From Pezicula radicicola (lineage: Eukaryota > Ascomycota > Leotiomycetes > Helotiales > Dermateaceae), in NCBI GenBank assembly GCA_003008705.1, contig PDUO01000032.1:154747-218746 (forward strand): DNA of 64,000 bases, read 5' to 3'. The translations under genes were made by a program, and so were the position numbers. The notes under the pieces were generated by a model, which did no database searches, was not told the DNA's origin, and saw only the letters and a program-made list of their open reading frames with translations. This document shows positions 10,241 to 21,694 of the stretch, one piece after another. The number at the start of each line of letters is the position of its first letter. Position 1 is the first letter of the stretch.

Positions 10241-11650
10241 ACTTTTATTGGTCCGGGATGCCTTTCAAGTCCACGACAGCACTTGATGTTAGGAGGGTAA
10301 CGATATTGTAGAAATAGGAAGGGAAATTCAGTGGTGTGTTTTAAATATCTGGTCGAAACTTGGCGGATACCTAAGCAACCTGACTCAGATTCGGTCTATT
10401 GATAGTGGTCATAGTAAATTGTATCTAGCCAGTAGTCACACTTAAAATCTTCAGTCCGGTGGCCAATTGCTCATAAGAAGTGGCTCCCAGAACATAACTA
10501 GACCTGAAGTCAAACTTCACACAAAGCTCCAGTATCTAGGGCATTCTCCAAATGAACATCGACTGTCACTCTGCTGGAGTCACTCGACGCACAAACCCCA
10601 TTCCCGACAGGCAGAGCAATATCAAACGGCACTGGACTTCATCCCACGGGTTAGGAATGTTAGATGTGGTCTGTGGAGCCTTAAACAACGTGAGACTGTT
10701 TTAGACTTATACTGAATCCAAGCTCAGTCAGCAAGAATTACGAGTATTTATGTTCCAGTAAACTTCCGCATGACGCAAGCACAAAGAGCTTCCTCCTTTA
10801 GCAATGACTGGATGATGTTGGACTTCCAGTGATAGAAAAATTTGAGTATCAGTTATTGAAAATAGCTAAATTTAACTTGTTGAAGGATAACTGTGACGCA
10901 CCGTCGCTCCTAGCTCCAATACTTGTGGACAGCCGGTCAACCTTGATAAGAACTAAAGCAGAGCTGTATGGGGACACTCGAGAAACTTTCTTGAAATGTT
11001 GACAACTTATCAACATCTATATAATGGGTAGCCCAGAGCGACATAGAGAGATTGTCACTTCCAAATGGTAAATGATGTGACGCACTCTAGAAACCAGTGC
11101 GGCGCCCTTGACGCCGAACAGCCACAAGGTGCATGCATGTTACATGGTGCCTCGAGTGCATTGGGGTATAGTATAGTATAGTATAGTGCACAGCGCAATA
11201 CAATAAGACAGTAAAGTAGTTGCATAAGGACTGAAGACTAAGGTTATCTGTCGTAAAAGCGGAAGAATTGCATCGCACGCCCGGAATCAGACTCCGAAGT
11301 AGACGGAATTCCCGTGCCCCAGAAGGAAGTCACACAAGTGCAAATCAATGGTTTCCTATTCGCTACTGTACGTACCTAAACGGTGATTAAAGAGTATGTG
11401 GCTCTCACGCTAAGCGGAAAAGGGGGGAGTCCTTCCGAGTAGGTAGTATTTTCGACTGGAAGTTCTTTGCGACTTCCCTTTTTCATCACGTGTACCATGT
11501 AACTCGGCGCCCTTTTGTGAGTCACTAGTTAGTTACTTCTATTGTTGGTTATAAAGACCAAAAACTTTTCTTTTTTATTCCGAATCAATCCAAGATTCCG
11601 AGAATATTTGAGCGCTCTCTAAGCAATACCAGAATTACACTCCATTTACA
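10241..11650. other. Intergenic between divergent genes
   Basis: About 1.4 kb with a (TATAG)4 run near 11167-11187 and scattered short ORFs that lack domains. It presumably holds the promoters of both flanking genes. The 11501-11650 stretch has a pyrimidine-rich tract just before the ATG at 11651. Confidence 0.5.
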
Positions 11651-12560
11651 ATGACAGAAGAATATCCCAAGACTCCCCGCAACACTATTAACCGATATGG
11701 CAAGCCGAGAGGTAGTTTTACTTCTTCACAGTCTTGTTAGGAGAGCCAGATTAACAAGATACCACAGGCAGATACGATTATCAAACCATTCATTCAATAG
11801 TTAACACTGTGCCCGTCCTCCACGTCTCCTTCCCCACTCCCGACGAAGATGATCACTTCCCAGCAATGCTACCCATGCTAGGCTTCATGGCCTCTTTTGA
11901 ATCACCCGAATCAACGGATCTCTCTGGACCACTAGATTTGTATCTTCATGGCTACATCAGCTCGAGATTTATGAAGTTGAGTGGAACTTCACCTAGTGTA
12001 AGTAGTTATATCTCCTTATTGAAATCAACAATATAACTCGGACTCGTCTCTGATGTCCAAACCAGGAACAAGAAGGCCTCCCAGTGACTGTAGCAGCAAC
12101 CCATCTCGACGGCCTAGTCCTCGCCTTGACTCCAAACCACCACTCCTATAACTACCGTTCAGCAATCCTCCATGGTTATGCTACCCCAGTAAATGACGCC
12201 GATGAGAAACTCTGGGCCATGAAGCAAATCACCAATGCTGTCGTTCCCAATCGTTGGGAGAACAGTCGTATCCCACCAACAAAAACTGAAATGACATCTA
12301 CTCAGATTCTAAGAGTCTCAATTGTGACGGCCTCAGCAAAAGTGCGCACTGGCCCACCAGGTGATGACAGGAACGATATGAAGGATGCTGAGTTGAGGGA
12401 ACGGGTATGGATTGGTGTTGTGCCTACATGGACAGCATATGGAGAGCCGATGGCTGCACCCGAGAACAGAGTCAAGAAGGTGCCCGATCACATTTCCAGT
12501 TACGTGAAGAGTGTTAATGAGAGGGAGAAAGGAGAGGCTGCTAATGCTGCTGGATTTTGA
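11651..12560 (+). CDS. FMN-binding split-barrel (pyridoxamine 5'-phosphate oxidase-like) protein
   Basis: Three exons (11651-11711, 11768-11997, 12066-12560) join in frame to 261 residues. The introns have a GTAGTT donor with CACAG acceptor, and a GTAAGT donor with CCAG acceptor. The protein begins MTEEYPKTPRNTINRYGKPRG, then RYDYQTIHSIVNTVPVLHVSF, PMLGFMASF, DLYLHGYISSRFM, VAATHLDGLVLAL, NYRSAILHGYA, WENSRIPPTKTEM and RVWIGVVPTWTAYGEP. That order of motifs is characteristic of the fungal flavin-nucleotide-binding protein family (Pyridox_ox_2-like fold). It probably binds FMN; the physiological substrate is unknown. The gene is convergent with the ABCG gene, with a minisatellite between their 3' ends. 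The family call is strong and the function open. Confidence 0.88.
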
Positions 12561-13159
12561 GGTTTTAGAGAAACAACTCGCACTTGAGAGTTAATATTAT
12601 GAGTCCGAAATATGTTCGTTTCTATATGTCTGCTGTGTTTAATGTGGACCCAGAGGTTTTCGTGAATATTTAGTTCGTGACCTCTTAAACGTCAATGTAA
12701 AAACGATCCGTCTAAAACTTATCAAACTCATCTAATTACTTAGATGGCAGTATGACAGAATATACGGAGCTTTAATAATGAGGACAAAACAAGAGGACAA
12801 AACAAGAGGACAAAACAAGAGGACAAAACAAGAGGACAAAACAAGAGGACAAAACAAGAGGACAAAACAAGACACAGTACCAATACAGAGAATGCCATTA
12901 TTTCGTAGCCTATGTACCTTTCTTGCACCCTTGTCTTGTTCTGTTTCAAGGCTTCTCTGTTATAATATTCCATTCTTTCTAACCGAACTCCCCCTTCTTT
13001 GCCGATTCGCATGCCAAGATTATCACTATTATTAATTGAAGCCCGTGTCCCAATATCCTATAATCTAAAGCCAATCAAATAGATGAGTGTAATACTAGTA
13101 CCGCTTCTTCAAGCCTCCCAACATTTCTTACTCCGAATTTAAACCCCTAATTAGTAATC
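12561..13159. other. Intergenic between convergent genes, contains a minisatellite
   Basis: This is the 3'-to-3' interval of the FMN-binding-like gene and the ABCG gene. Apart from the 13-bp minisatellite there is nothing recognisable. Confidence 0.6.
12781..12871. repeat. 13-bp minisatellite, seven perfect copies
   Basis: The unit AGGACAAAACAAG is repeated seven times without a mismatch from 12781 to 12871. Perfect identity implies recent expansion or ongoing replication slippage. Confidence 0.95.
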
Positions 13160-15531
13160 CTACTTCCTCAAACCCATAGCCACCCACCCCAAAAGTCTAT
13201 AACCCAATATGATAGCCAGCAAGATGCCAACCCATTCACCAGTATGCCCAGTTTTGTAGCCATACTGATCTAGGACACCGAGCCCAGAAATGCGGCATTC
13301 AGAGGCCAAGTCTGTCTGATACACTGCAACAAATTAGTACCATACTTTTTCTGACAGGGCGAGAGTTAGAGTGGTGAGATATGCTTTCAGAATCGTGAGA
13401 CAGTGTTTCAAGGGTATAAGAACAAAGAAATATGTTGCTTACTACACTGACAGCCGGCACCACAGCTGTACGTTTTCTCTGCAAACTCATTGACCATCAT
13501 TCCTTGGAACACATAAGACTATGTCGTTCATCAGCTACTATCCAGTATTGAAGGAGAAGATGACAGTGATGAGCTACCTGGTAATCAATGTAGTGAAACA
13601 CGTATCTCCAAAAGACATTGAGAATATCAGGCGGCACCAAAAACCCACCAACAGACATCCAAAGTCCATTTGCAAAAGCCGTAAGGGCAAGACTCACAAC
13701 AAAAATTGGGAATATAGAGGATATGAGGACCACAAGAGATTCGGCAGCGACGAGGTCGAGGAAGAGCCACATGATCCAGCTGAAAAAGGCTTGGGGTGTA
13801 GGCCTGAAGTTGGAGAGGAAATAAGCGATGCAAGAGAAGAGGACGGAAATTAAGAAGAGATAGGGAAGGCCAATGATGAAGTTGGAGAGCATGAATGCTG
13901 TTGCACCGTAAAGACCATTAGCGCGCTCTTTGATAAATGTTGCCCTGTCCTCGAGAAAGCTGGGGACGTAGGCGACGGCCATAAAGGACATAAATGCTGA
14001 ACCGAAGAACTACAGATAAGAATTTCAATAAGTGGCGTCTAGAAATGTGGGGAAGCGATGCATACAATTGCATTTATGTATGGCTGGATATAACTTTGTT
14101 CGGAGTGAAGACGCAGCCACACGGTTCCTACGAGAAAGGTCAGACGCAGTATCATTAGAGAGCAGTGAGTACCGACCCATCATGATTGCCAGGCCAGCAT
14201 ACATCGCAATTCGAATTCCATATGCAACGACATCTCGATAACTTTTTATGAAAGCTCTGTGAACCAGGATCATCACAATGAGAGGGAAATTTTTCCTAGA
14301 CGTTTTAGGAATATCAAGTGCCTCTGTGCTATGCATTGCCTTGTCTATCATGGCGCTAGTATGAGCTGCCTTCGGGGATGCACTCCAACCTTGATGTATC
14401 CTTTGAAGTCGATGCACGGCATCGATTTCATTCTTGTTGAAGTCGATGTTCATCAAGTCGAGGAGGAATTCTGCAGGGTTCATATGCAATGGCATCGGTA
14501 GCCCAAGAGAGTCGAAGTGTGAACCAACATCTGTGACCGAACCGAAGTAGTGAGACCTCCCGCCCGATAGGAGTAAAAGTTTGTCGAATAGCTCAAAGGT
14601 AGTTGTGGACGGTTGATGAATGCTTGCAATGATGATCAACTGTGAAACTTGTTAGCGACAATGGGCTATGAGGTTTTCAGCAATTACTGACCTTGTGACG
14701 CTTGGCTATATTTTTCACAAAAGACATAACCTCAAAACTAGCGGCTGAATCCAAGCCAGACGTTGGTTCATCGAGGAACATTATCTTCGGGTCTGTGATC
14801 AACTGACTTGCGACACTTGTTCGTCTCTTTTGGCCTCCACTGATTCCCTTTCGAATAGGTGTCCCGATGAGGGTATCGGTTTGGTCTTGAAGCCCGAAAG
14901 ATTCTAACAGTCCTTCTATTCTTCGCATACGTTCTCCCTTCGATAAGGTGCTATAAAATGTCAGCACAGGTTTGTTTAGTTGACGCTGAGGTCCATACTT
15001 AGTATGAGCAAGACGTGCTGCGAAATACAGTGTCTCTTTGACAGTCAAAGATCCAATCAGTGCATCTTCCTGCTCCACGTAGCAGCTTATTCTTTGGAAC
15101 ACACTCGTAGACACTTTACTACCATTAACCAAGGTCGATCCTTCAACCTTGGCACCGGACGCCGCATCTCTATGAGCGAGTACATCCAGAAGAGTTGTCT
15201 TTCCACAACCGCTTGGGCCCATCAGAGCGCAGACCTCACCTGAACATAAAGTCAAAATAATATGCCGCTACATTTGAGAATGTCTAAACTCACCAGCTTC
15301 CACGATTCCGTCCACTCCGTCGAGAATGGCTTTGGGTTCTTTGGTTTTGCGGTCCTTGACTGTAACACTTACTTTCTGCCATCCAAAGTTGCGGACTGTA
15401 GTATTTGTCAAATGTGCATCACTGACAGACTTCTCCATATCAACGTTGAACCTCGCATCCCGTTGCTCCATTTTGTAGGCATTAACTCCCTCGATGATGC
15501 TGGAAGGAGCCCGATTCGAATGGCTATTCAT
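13160..15531 (-). CDS. ABCG (WHITE-type) half-size ABC transporter
   Basis: Eight exons on the minus strand (15531-15294, 15239-14999, 14950-14692, 14639-14177, 14127-14066, 14009-13578, 13518-13443, 13323-13160) sum to 1935 bases with every junction in frame, giving 644 residues. The ATP-binding domain is N-terminal: Walker A GPSGCGKTT (about 88), signature ISGGQKRR (about 198), Walker B IMFLDEPTSG (about 220) and the switch-like SIHQPSTTTFELFD. A membrane domain follows, with hydrophobic helices around RIAMYAGLAIMMG, AFMLSNFIIGLPYLFLISV, FLDLVAAESLVVLIS and WVGILLAIILGYRLLGW, and a Cys-containing extracellular loop (YSCGAGCQC). The order NBD-TMD and the size fit a WHITE/ABCG half transporter that dimerises. 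Its cargo (lipid, pigment or drug) cannot be read from sequence. Two introns are only 48-49 bp. Confidence 0.93.
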
Positions 15532-16709
15532 TGCGATGAAAGATGGGAGGCTGTTGTTGAACGGACATGGAAGGTGCTGCAAAGAAATTGAAGTACGAGC
15601 GACGTAAAATGTGGCTGCTGTTACAAGATGTACAGTACAGACTAAAAGAGGAAAGAGGGGGGTGGGGGGGGTACTTAGGTACACAGGGATATCGTGTTTA
15701 TATAGGTAGACAGTTGGGTATATCTCCAACTCGGGATACCCGAGGGTTAGAAGCAGGTAAGGCTGAAAGATGAAGCTTGTGCAAAATAGATGTACTGTAT
15801 GAATGGAGCCCGAGGCCTTGGAATGAATCCCGCTTACCTCCTGCACCCGTCCATTTGGGCCCAGTACACCTGGCTGCCAATGCAGTGTAACTGACTCCGG
15901 CAGCCCGGTATACTAGCAATGCACGTCTCCCTTGCCGCCACAGCATGCGAAAGAGCTTGGAGGCAGCAGTGAGCAGGCACCATGTGAAATCGTGTCTTTC
16001 GATCGCCGACCACTGGAAACTCAAGGGAAGCCGAAAGGAGAATACGGTACAACTTTAAGAAGGAAGTTTCATTTAAACACAATTCAGTGGGCAGACAAGT
16101 AACTCATGAACCATATAGAATTTGATCCGGTGGATTGGTGTGGCCGTTGACGGTTAAAACAAGAGAAAGCTAGACATGATGTTGCAAACGGGAAACGAGA
16201 AGTTACATAGCAGAGCAGAGTTAGGTGTAAGAGAGGCTCTTGTGATAAGCGAGGTCCCCGACAGATGCTTGCTATAAATATCCTGACATCATTGTTCTTG
16301 GCCCGCTCCGCTCCGCTCCGAGTATCATGGTGGAAACAGGTGTGGTAACGGTCCTGCACATGCAGCGACCTAAACACTTCTTTATGCTTCTACTCACTCG
16401 ATTTTGATGTGTCTTGGACGTATGGATGGACCATTGCCAACCAATAATATTGACTCCGTAAGGAAAGCACTATCCCTTGGTGTGTCTTACGGCTCTCTAC
16501 GAAGTATAGTGGACTTGGAACGTGCACAGTGCGAATCAATCACTAGCCGAGAGCTTATGTAACGCGTAAACACATTAACTAATTACTAAAATCTACTTGT
16601 TTATATTTAAAAATTAGCTTCTTATATGAATTATAGTTTTAGAAAAGTATACCTAGGTCTACACTAAGATAAAAGGAGCATTAATTTATGTTTTACAAGG
16701 GGTAAATTA

Positions 16710-16932
16710 CTCTCCCCCCTAAATAAATGTTATACGGTGGGTTCGTAACGTGGCCTTACTAGTTGTGTAGAGCCAATGGAGAGTGTACTAAGATTGTTAG
16801 AATTCCTCGAATATAGTGTAAATTCCACGGATTTTGCTTAAAGTAGACATAAGCTGCTACATTTAGTCTATGTAATTGCCCGAGTAAACCTACACTACGA
16901 CCCACCGTATAACATTTATTTAGGGGGGAGAG
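16710..16932. mobile_element. MITE-like element with ~37-bp TIRs and TA target duplication
   Basis: The left end, CTCTCCCCCCTAAATAAATG onward to 16747, matches the reverse complement of 16896-16932 over about 37 bases with a single-base indel. TA flanks the element on both sides (16708-16709 and 16933-16934), as expected for Tc1/mariner-type insertion. The 223 bp body carries no ORF, so it is a non-autonomous element that would depend on a transposase elsewhere. Confidence 0.88.
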
Positions 16933-17074
16933 TATATAAAATATCTGTGTACACGTATAAAGTGCTTGCTTTGAGGATCTCCCGAATGCTTAATTCAAAT
17001 CCCTGAAGGGAGGGCCTTGAGACACACAAAGGGATATCGATTCTGAATAGTACTAAAGGAGCGCCGATGTCCGC

Positions 17075-17809
17075 TTGGTAGATGTTCGAAAAACAGAACA
17101 GCGATCTCAATCCTTGACACAAGACCTCCTTTCACATATACAAGCAAGGAGGACAAGCCATGAGATCGCTCTTCAATACAATATCAGTCATCACCACCCC
17201 CCTACCCGAAAACTCGATCAACTGGATAGCCTTGTTATAGCCTTTTTGAATCGATTTCGCAAGCCAGCATCACCCACCGAAGAAGGGGACATTCATTCAA
17301 CATCACATGATACAAACAAAGACGAAGATTTTTAAGAGGGGTTTTCGGTGCAAGATCAGTCATCATCGTCTACTTCCCAAGTACCTGACCGAACCCCAAG
17401 TTCTCTCCCTGTGCTTAACGTAGATCAGCCATACAGCAGAGCATCGTCACATCAAGGGTTACAATCTTTGAATAGAGAACAACAGGACCTACGTTTACCT
17501 ATCAAACCTAAGGCTCCTCGAGGTCGCAAGCGCAAGCGTAGTTTCTGAAAATTCGAGAAGGAAATGGCAGGTGTGCTAAAGGTGGAAGACATTCACAATT
17601 ACAGAGTGTTTGTTTTAGCTACAAGCGTTGTTGCAATCCTTTCATTTCTCCTCTGGTGTCAAGGACGTACACTTTCAATCGCAAAGAGGGATCATGTAAG
17701 AAGGGTAAAGAGGCTTTCTGAGAACATCTTGGTTCTCAAAAAGCTTATTAGTATGAACTGTAGAACATTTGCAAGGATTGTTGAACTTAAATATTTCAAT
17801 TGGCCCTAG
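17075..17809 (+). pseudogene. Candidate decayed ORF with two in-frame stops
   Basis: Three open segments lie in one reading frame (17075-17335, 17348-17548, 17564-17809), separated only by a TAA at 17333 and a TGA at 17546. The first has no ATG start. Predicted content is polar and charged (HIQARRTSHEIALQYNI), then basic (KAPRGRKRKR), then one hydrophobic helix (FVLATSVVAILSFLLW) followed by a basic stretch. I recognise no family. The frame continuity suggests a coding gene broken by point mutations, but it may be chance or a multi-exon gene whose introns contain the stops. Confidence 0.35.
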
Positions 17810-18086
17810 TATCAAATGTATAATCCTCCATAAGATCAGCTCAGTAATCCTCGTGAAGGTGTGATGGCGGAGCAACAGGACTGGTCGAGTCGGCTTGTCG
17901 GCACAAGAATGTCCGCTCAAGCATCATGATCGCATCATAAACCGTCGGAAGGAATTCATTCACCATGCATCTGGTGCATCTCCCTCCAGAAATTTGTAGT
18001 ACCATCTTTACGAGGTACTGCTTTTCATAAGCTATCGCTGCAAAGACCTCTTCTTTCTCAGGTCATAGTCATAGTCATCATCAGCC

Positions 18087-19244
18087 ATGGCTGTAAACAC
18101 TGACATACCAAATGCGATGGAGAAGATTGATAGTCGAACGAAAGATGTTCCCTGGTATAATGATAACCTCGGATCCAAACTAGATGGCCCGGCACGAGAC
18201 TTGTTGGTTAATTACAGCAAGATCCCAGCTGACGAAGTTGAAAAGCACGTCTATAAGATTGTACGACTGCANCCCCCCCCTATTCACGTCGCTTGCAATC
18301 GCTAATGGTTTACAGCGAGATGAGGCTTGGCAAGTCTGGCCGTATCCATGTATCGGTGGCTTTCGTTTTCTCGACTTGTAAGAACAGTTCACTATTTCAT
18401 CTGCACTGGTCTCTATCACCTGAAGCCAGTCTGGACATAGAACGAAGAGGTTTTCATTTTTCATTAATTACAAGCCAAAGACTAACGCTTTACAGGGCCA
18501 TTGGTTCCTCCCCAGACTACCCTAAAGTTCTCGAGCGTCTAAAGTCGGGCAACGAGAATTTCCTCGACCTTGGTTGCTGTTTCGGCCAAGAACTTCGAAA
18601 GATTGCTGCTGATGGAGCACCTCAAGAACATTTGTACGGTAGTGATCTACGACCTGAATTCTTCGACTTGGGCTACAAACTTTTCTGTGACAAAGACACA
18701 CTCAAGAGTAAATTCATTGCAGCGGACATCTTCGACCCTTCTTCCCCTCTCTCAACTCTAGACGGCAAAATCGACATTTTATATGCCGGGTCCTTCCTCC
18801 GTAAGTCACATATTTCCTTGATTTTCGTACCTTTCAAACATTGTTTCGCGGGTCAGAGAGCATGTCTCGGGGACCTTGTTCTTGCCTTCAAGAACAGCAG
18901 AATACTGATTTATTGAAGATCTCTTCGGATACGCAGACCAAGTAGCAGTCTGCAAGCGCATGGTAGCCCTCTTGCGACCCAAAAAAGACTCCCTAGTTTT
19001 AGGAAGGCAAGTTGGAAATATCAACTCCGCTGAGAAACCGCACAGGACGAATAAGGGACAAACTATGTTTCAGCATAATATTGAGAGCTTTCAAAAGATG
19101 TGGGATGAGGTTGGTGAGGAAACGGGGACAAAATGGAAGGTTGAGGCTGGGTTGTTCGAGGTTGAGGAGGATTATCAGAAGGCGAGGGGAGAGGTGCATG
19201 GGCCGGGCTTTAGGAGGTTGAGATTTTCCGTTTTTAGGGTTTAG
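18087..19244 (+). CDS. SAM-dependent methyltransferase of the fungal secondary-metabolism type
   Basis: Four exons (18087-18260, 18316-18377, 18496-18800, 18919-19244) join in frame to 288 residues. The protein contains DVPWYNDNLGS and ARDLLVNYSKIP near the N-terminus, then the post-I signature LDLGCCFGQELR at about 103, YGSDLRPEFFDLGY, AADIFDPSS, ILYAGSFLHLF across the third intron, LGRQVGN and FQKMWDEVGEETGTKW. This arrangement matches the small class I methyltransferases found in many fungal meroterpenoid and polyketide clusters (Trt5/AusD-like), which methylate carboxyl or hydroxyl groups. No polyketide synthase or prenyltransferase lies within the window, so it stands alone here. The ambiguous base at 18272 next to a C tract falls inside intron 1 and does not affect the product. 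Confidence 0.88.
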
Positions 19245-19691
19245 GGACGTTTGTGTTTTGTCTTGTGAGTAGAGGTCAAACTGAGCAGTAAGTGATACTT
19301 CGGTTAGGTTCCTTCCTATCACTCTGTAAGCTGTAAGATTCCTTTCTACGAATTTGCTTGGAGACTTATGGGTATAGGAGCTGGGATTTAAGAAATCTTC
19401 ACCAAATTTTCATCGTTCGAATTCCTACAAGGAACACGATTTATTTTGGTATCTTCTGCGCATTTCAGTCAAGGTCTGGGTAGGTTAGTAATTATACGTT
19501 CAAATGCGTAGAGTATTCTATTGCAGTACTTGAGATTCTATTTCCTTCTCAGTACTCTTCAAATTAAGTGGAGATAATGCTAGAAGCATCCTAAAGGTTT
19601 TGTGCGGTTCTTCCCTATCCATTTATCCATTTACCAAAAGTCAACTGGTATTGCTTGGCCTCCCTCCCCCCAGCGGCACCCCTCCCTTCTC
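19245..19691. other. Intergenic, convergent 3' ends
   Basis: About 450 bases between the methyltransferase and the small minus-strand gene. I see nothing recognisable. Confidence 0.5.
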
Positions 19692-20105
19692 CTACTTTTT
19701 TTTGAAGACATCCACACCACTCCTTTCGGCTTCAAGTCTCGCAAGCTGAGCAATGATGCCTTCCATCGATCCACCGTCGTCCTTATAGTTGTTTGGTCCC
19801 TTCTCCCTTGCCTGGACCTGAGCGTTGTTACCCAAGGGCATCTCCTTGAACCACCTCTTCCAGTTTCTCCACCCTTGGGAACTGTCAAGCTTAGCATCTG
19901 TGATGTATAAGATACACAGCACTGAGAGTACAGCTATGTTTGAATATATACACGTTTTCGACCACGCGATTTCTTCGGCACAACGGGGAGAACACGAGGC
20001 AGGGCGAGGACATGGGTGTAAGCGTGGGTGTGGGTGTAGGCGTGGGCCTTGGCGTGGGGATTGTGGGTGTAAGCGCGCGAGCGCGCGGAGTTGTTGGTAT
20101 CTCAT
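19692..20105 (-). CDS. Small predicted mitochondrial membrane protein, unknown function
   Basis: Single-exon ATG frame of 137 residues. It begins MRYQQLRALARLHPQSPRQG, an arginine-rich, acid-free stretch typical of a mitochondrial presequence. This is extended by a His/Pro repeat encoded by a GT/GC-rich tandem (about 20010-20080). One hydrophobic helix follows (about 54-70, IYSNIAVLSVLCILYI), then a well-formed hydrophilic C-terminus (GWRNWKRWFKEMPLGNN, GPNNYKDDGGSMEGIIAQLARLE). The C-terminal part looks conserved and coding. A single-pass inner-membrane protein is my inference. The upstream presequence may be mis-predicted because of the repeat. Confidence 0.6.
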   Translation of the reverse strand: MRYQQLRALARLHPQSPRQGPRLHPHPRLHPCPRPASCSPRCAEEIAWSKTCIYSNIAVLSVLCILYITDAKLDSSQGWRNWKRWFKEMPLGNNAQVQAREKGPNNYKDDGGSMEGIIAQLARLEAERSGVDVFKKK

Positions 20106-21694
20106 GTTGGTTTTTAAATTGTTGTTCTAGCCTTGTGTCTTTGTGCGGTTCTAAAATTGAGACTTTGTAGGTGAATGTAAAGTTAAAGAAGATATGGTTT
20201 CCTTCTAGGTGCCTCAATATATAGATAATAGAATTTAGAGATAGACCAACTAGAGAATAGAACTAAACTCCTAGTGTTAACTATTTTTATAGACAATTAC
20301 TACCTACTAAAAAACCTAATAACACTTAATTAATAATACTTAAATTAAGTTAAGAATACCTTATTACAGTATAGATACTCTTTTTAAGAATAATTATATA
20401 GTTTTATTGGAAAATATTTCTTTAATTAACTAGAGTATATTTAATTTATATATCCCTTTGTGCGTCTAGTGGCGCCTAGCAAAATTAAAGGACATGTACG
20501 ACAAAATAAATACAAATTTGGTGGTAAAAAAACCGGGGGAAATCCAGGGGTACTAGATCCCTATTTGGACAGCCATTTAACGCACAAAGGGATACTACCT
20601 AGTCTAGTTACTTATTTAAACTTTAATCTTTTACTTTAAAGTTAACCCTCTGCCTTAGTCTCTTACATTTATAAAGCCTAGTGATTTTATTAGTTATTAG
20701 TAAGTTATAGAGATTTAGTGATGTGCGGCCTATACTAACATAGGCTTAGTGGACTGGTTCCGAATAACTAGGTCTCTCTGGCTGGGCGTTGTAGACCGAG
20801 GGTTCAAAGCTCGAAGAGGGCAAGGCAAGGCAGCAAGTTAAAGAAACATAGCATTCTGCTAAGGCAGCTCATATATTTTTGTACGTACACAGGTTGAAAA
20901 AAAAATCCAAAAAAATCAGGCTAACGCAGCCATAATACCGCAAGTTTATCCCCCTTCACCGGCGCTTGGTCAATTCTAGTAGTCAGCTCCCCAGGTGACA
21001 AGCAGACAATTAGGTAGTTATTATGAATCAACGAAGATCAAGAAGAATCAACAATATGGTGGCAAAATAAAGACTACGGAAGTGTTGGAATATATGAGAC
21101 TAATGCTAAGCATTCGCTCGTTTTCTTCGATTACTAAGTAGATTCTTAACAGTCGTGGAAATTCAAAAAAGAGGTGATTCGAACTTTGTGTTGCCACAAG
21201 ATAGGACGAGGTCTCGGGAACGGAAGTTGGAAGAGACGAAGAGATGAGACGAGACTTGCTATGGTACTTGTTGGCGTAAGTGGTCCAGAACGGTCGTCAG
21301 CTTTTACTCGAACAGAAATCGAAAGGGGCGAGGCTGGCTGCTGACTTCTACTTTCATCCATCTTATCTGCTATAAGATGCCGAACATTAGGAAACAAATT
21401 CAGGATCCTGCAAATAAAGAACAGACTTACTTCGACAATAATGATATAATTCTTATGCTGCAGGTTTCCTTTTGATGTTGAGGCTATGTAAAACAGTAAC
21501 CCTAGTAACTGATATCTACGGAGTGCGGTTGCCAGGAGGAAAATATTGTAGAGTGTAAGGTAGGCTATAGTCTTGAGATGCTATTAGTGTAGAGGTTATG
21601 ACTCCAATGAAGTCGAGGGATTCCAATCTAATTTCTGAACTGGGGCTTCTCTGTTGGCTTCTCATAATCTCAGGGGCCCGGCCACAAACCTCAC
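20106..21694. other. AT-rich intergenic region with MITE
   Basis: About 1.6 kb. 20220-20460 is very AT- and TA-rich, as expected of RIP-mutated relics. A small TIR element lies at 20453-20592. An 83-codon frame at 21146-21397 lacks any support. I see no gene. Confidence 0.55.
20453..20592. mobile_element. Small TIR element (140 bp) flanked by TA
   Basis: Perfect 13-bp terminal inverted repeats TCCCTTTGTGCGT (20453-20465) and ACGCACAAAGGGA (20580-20592) are flanked by TA at 20451-20452 and 20593-20594. The body has no ORF. This is consistent with an internally deleted Tc1/mariner-like element. Confidence 0.8.

Larger units (their letters stand above)
15532..18086. other. Accessory intergenic region with MITE and decayed ORF
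   Basis: About 2.5 kb from the ABCG promoter to the methyltransferase gene. It holds the ABCG 5' flank (with an ACAGTACAGAC site near 15614 and a G-rich tract at 15656-15672), an AT-rich stretch (16560-16690), a TA-flanked inverted-repeat element (16710-16932) and a stop-interrupted frame (17075-17809). Confidence 0.6.

Noticed and set aside
14951..14998. Unspliced reading through the ABCG segment YGPQRQLNKPVLTFYS
   Set aside because: The frame is open, but a GTATGG donor and TTATAG acceptor remove 48 bases and give a join that fits ABCG homologues better.
18087..18305. Reading exon 1 of the methyltransferase through the N-containing C tract
   Set aside because: The segment is an intron with GTACGA donor and TTTACAG acceptor; splicing restores the conserved RDEAWQVWPYPCIG continuation.
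20760..20825. tRNA-like GGGTTCAAAGCTC segment
   Set aside because: No acceptor stem or anticodon arm can be paired around it.
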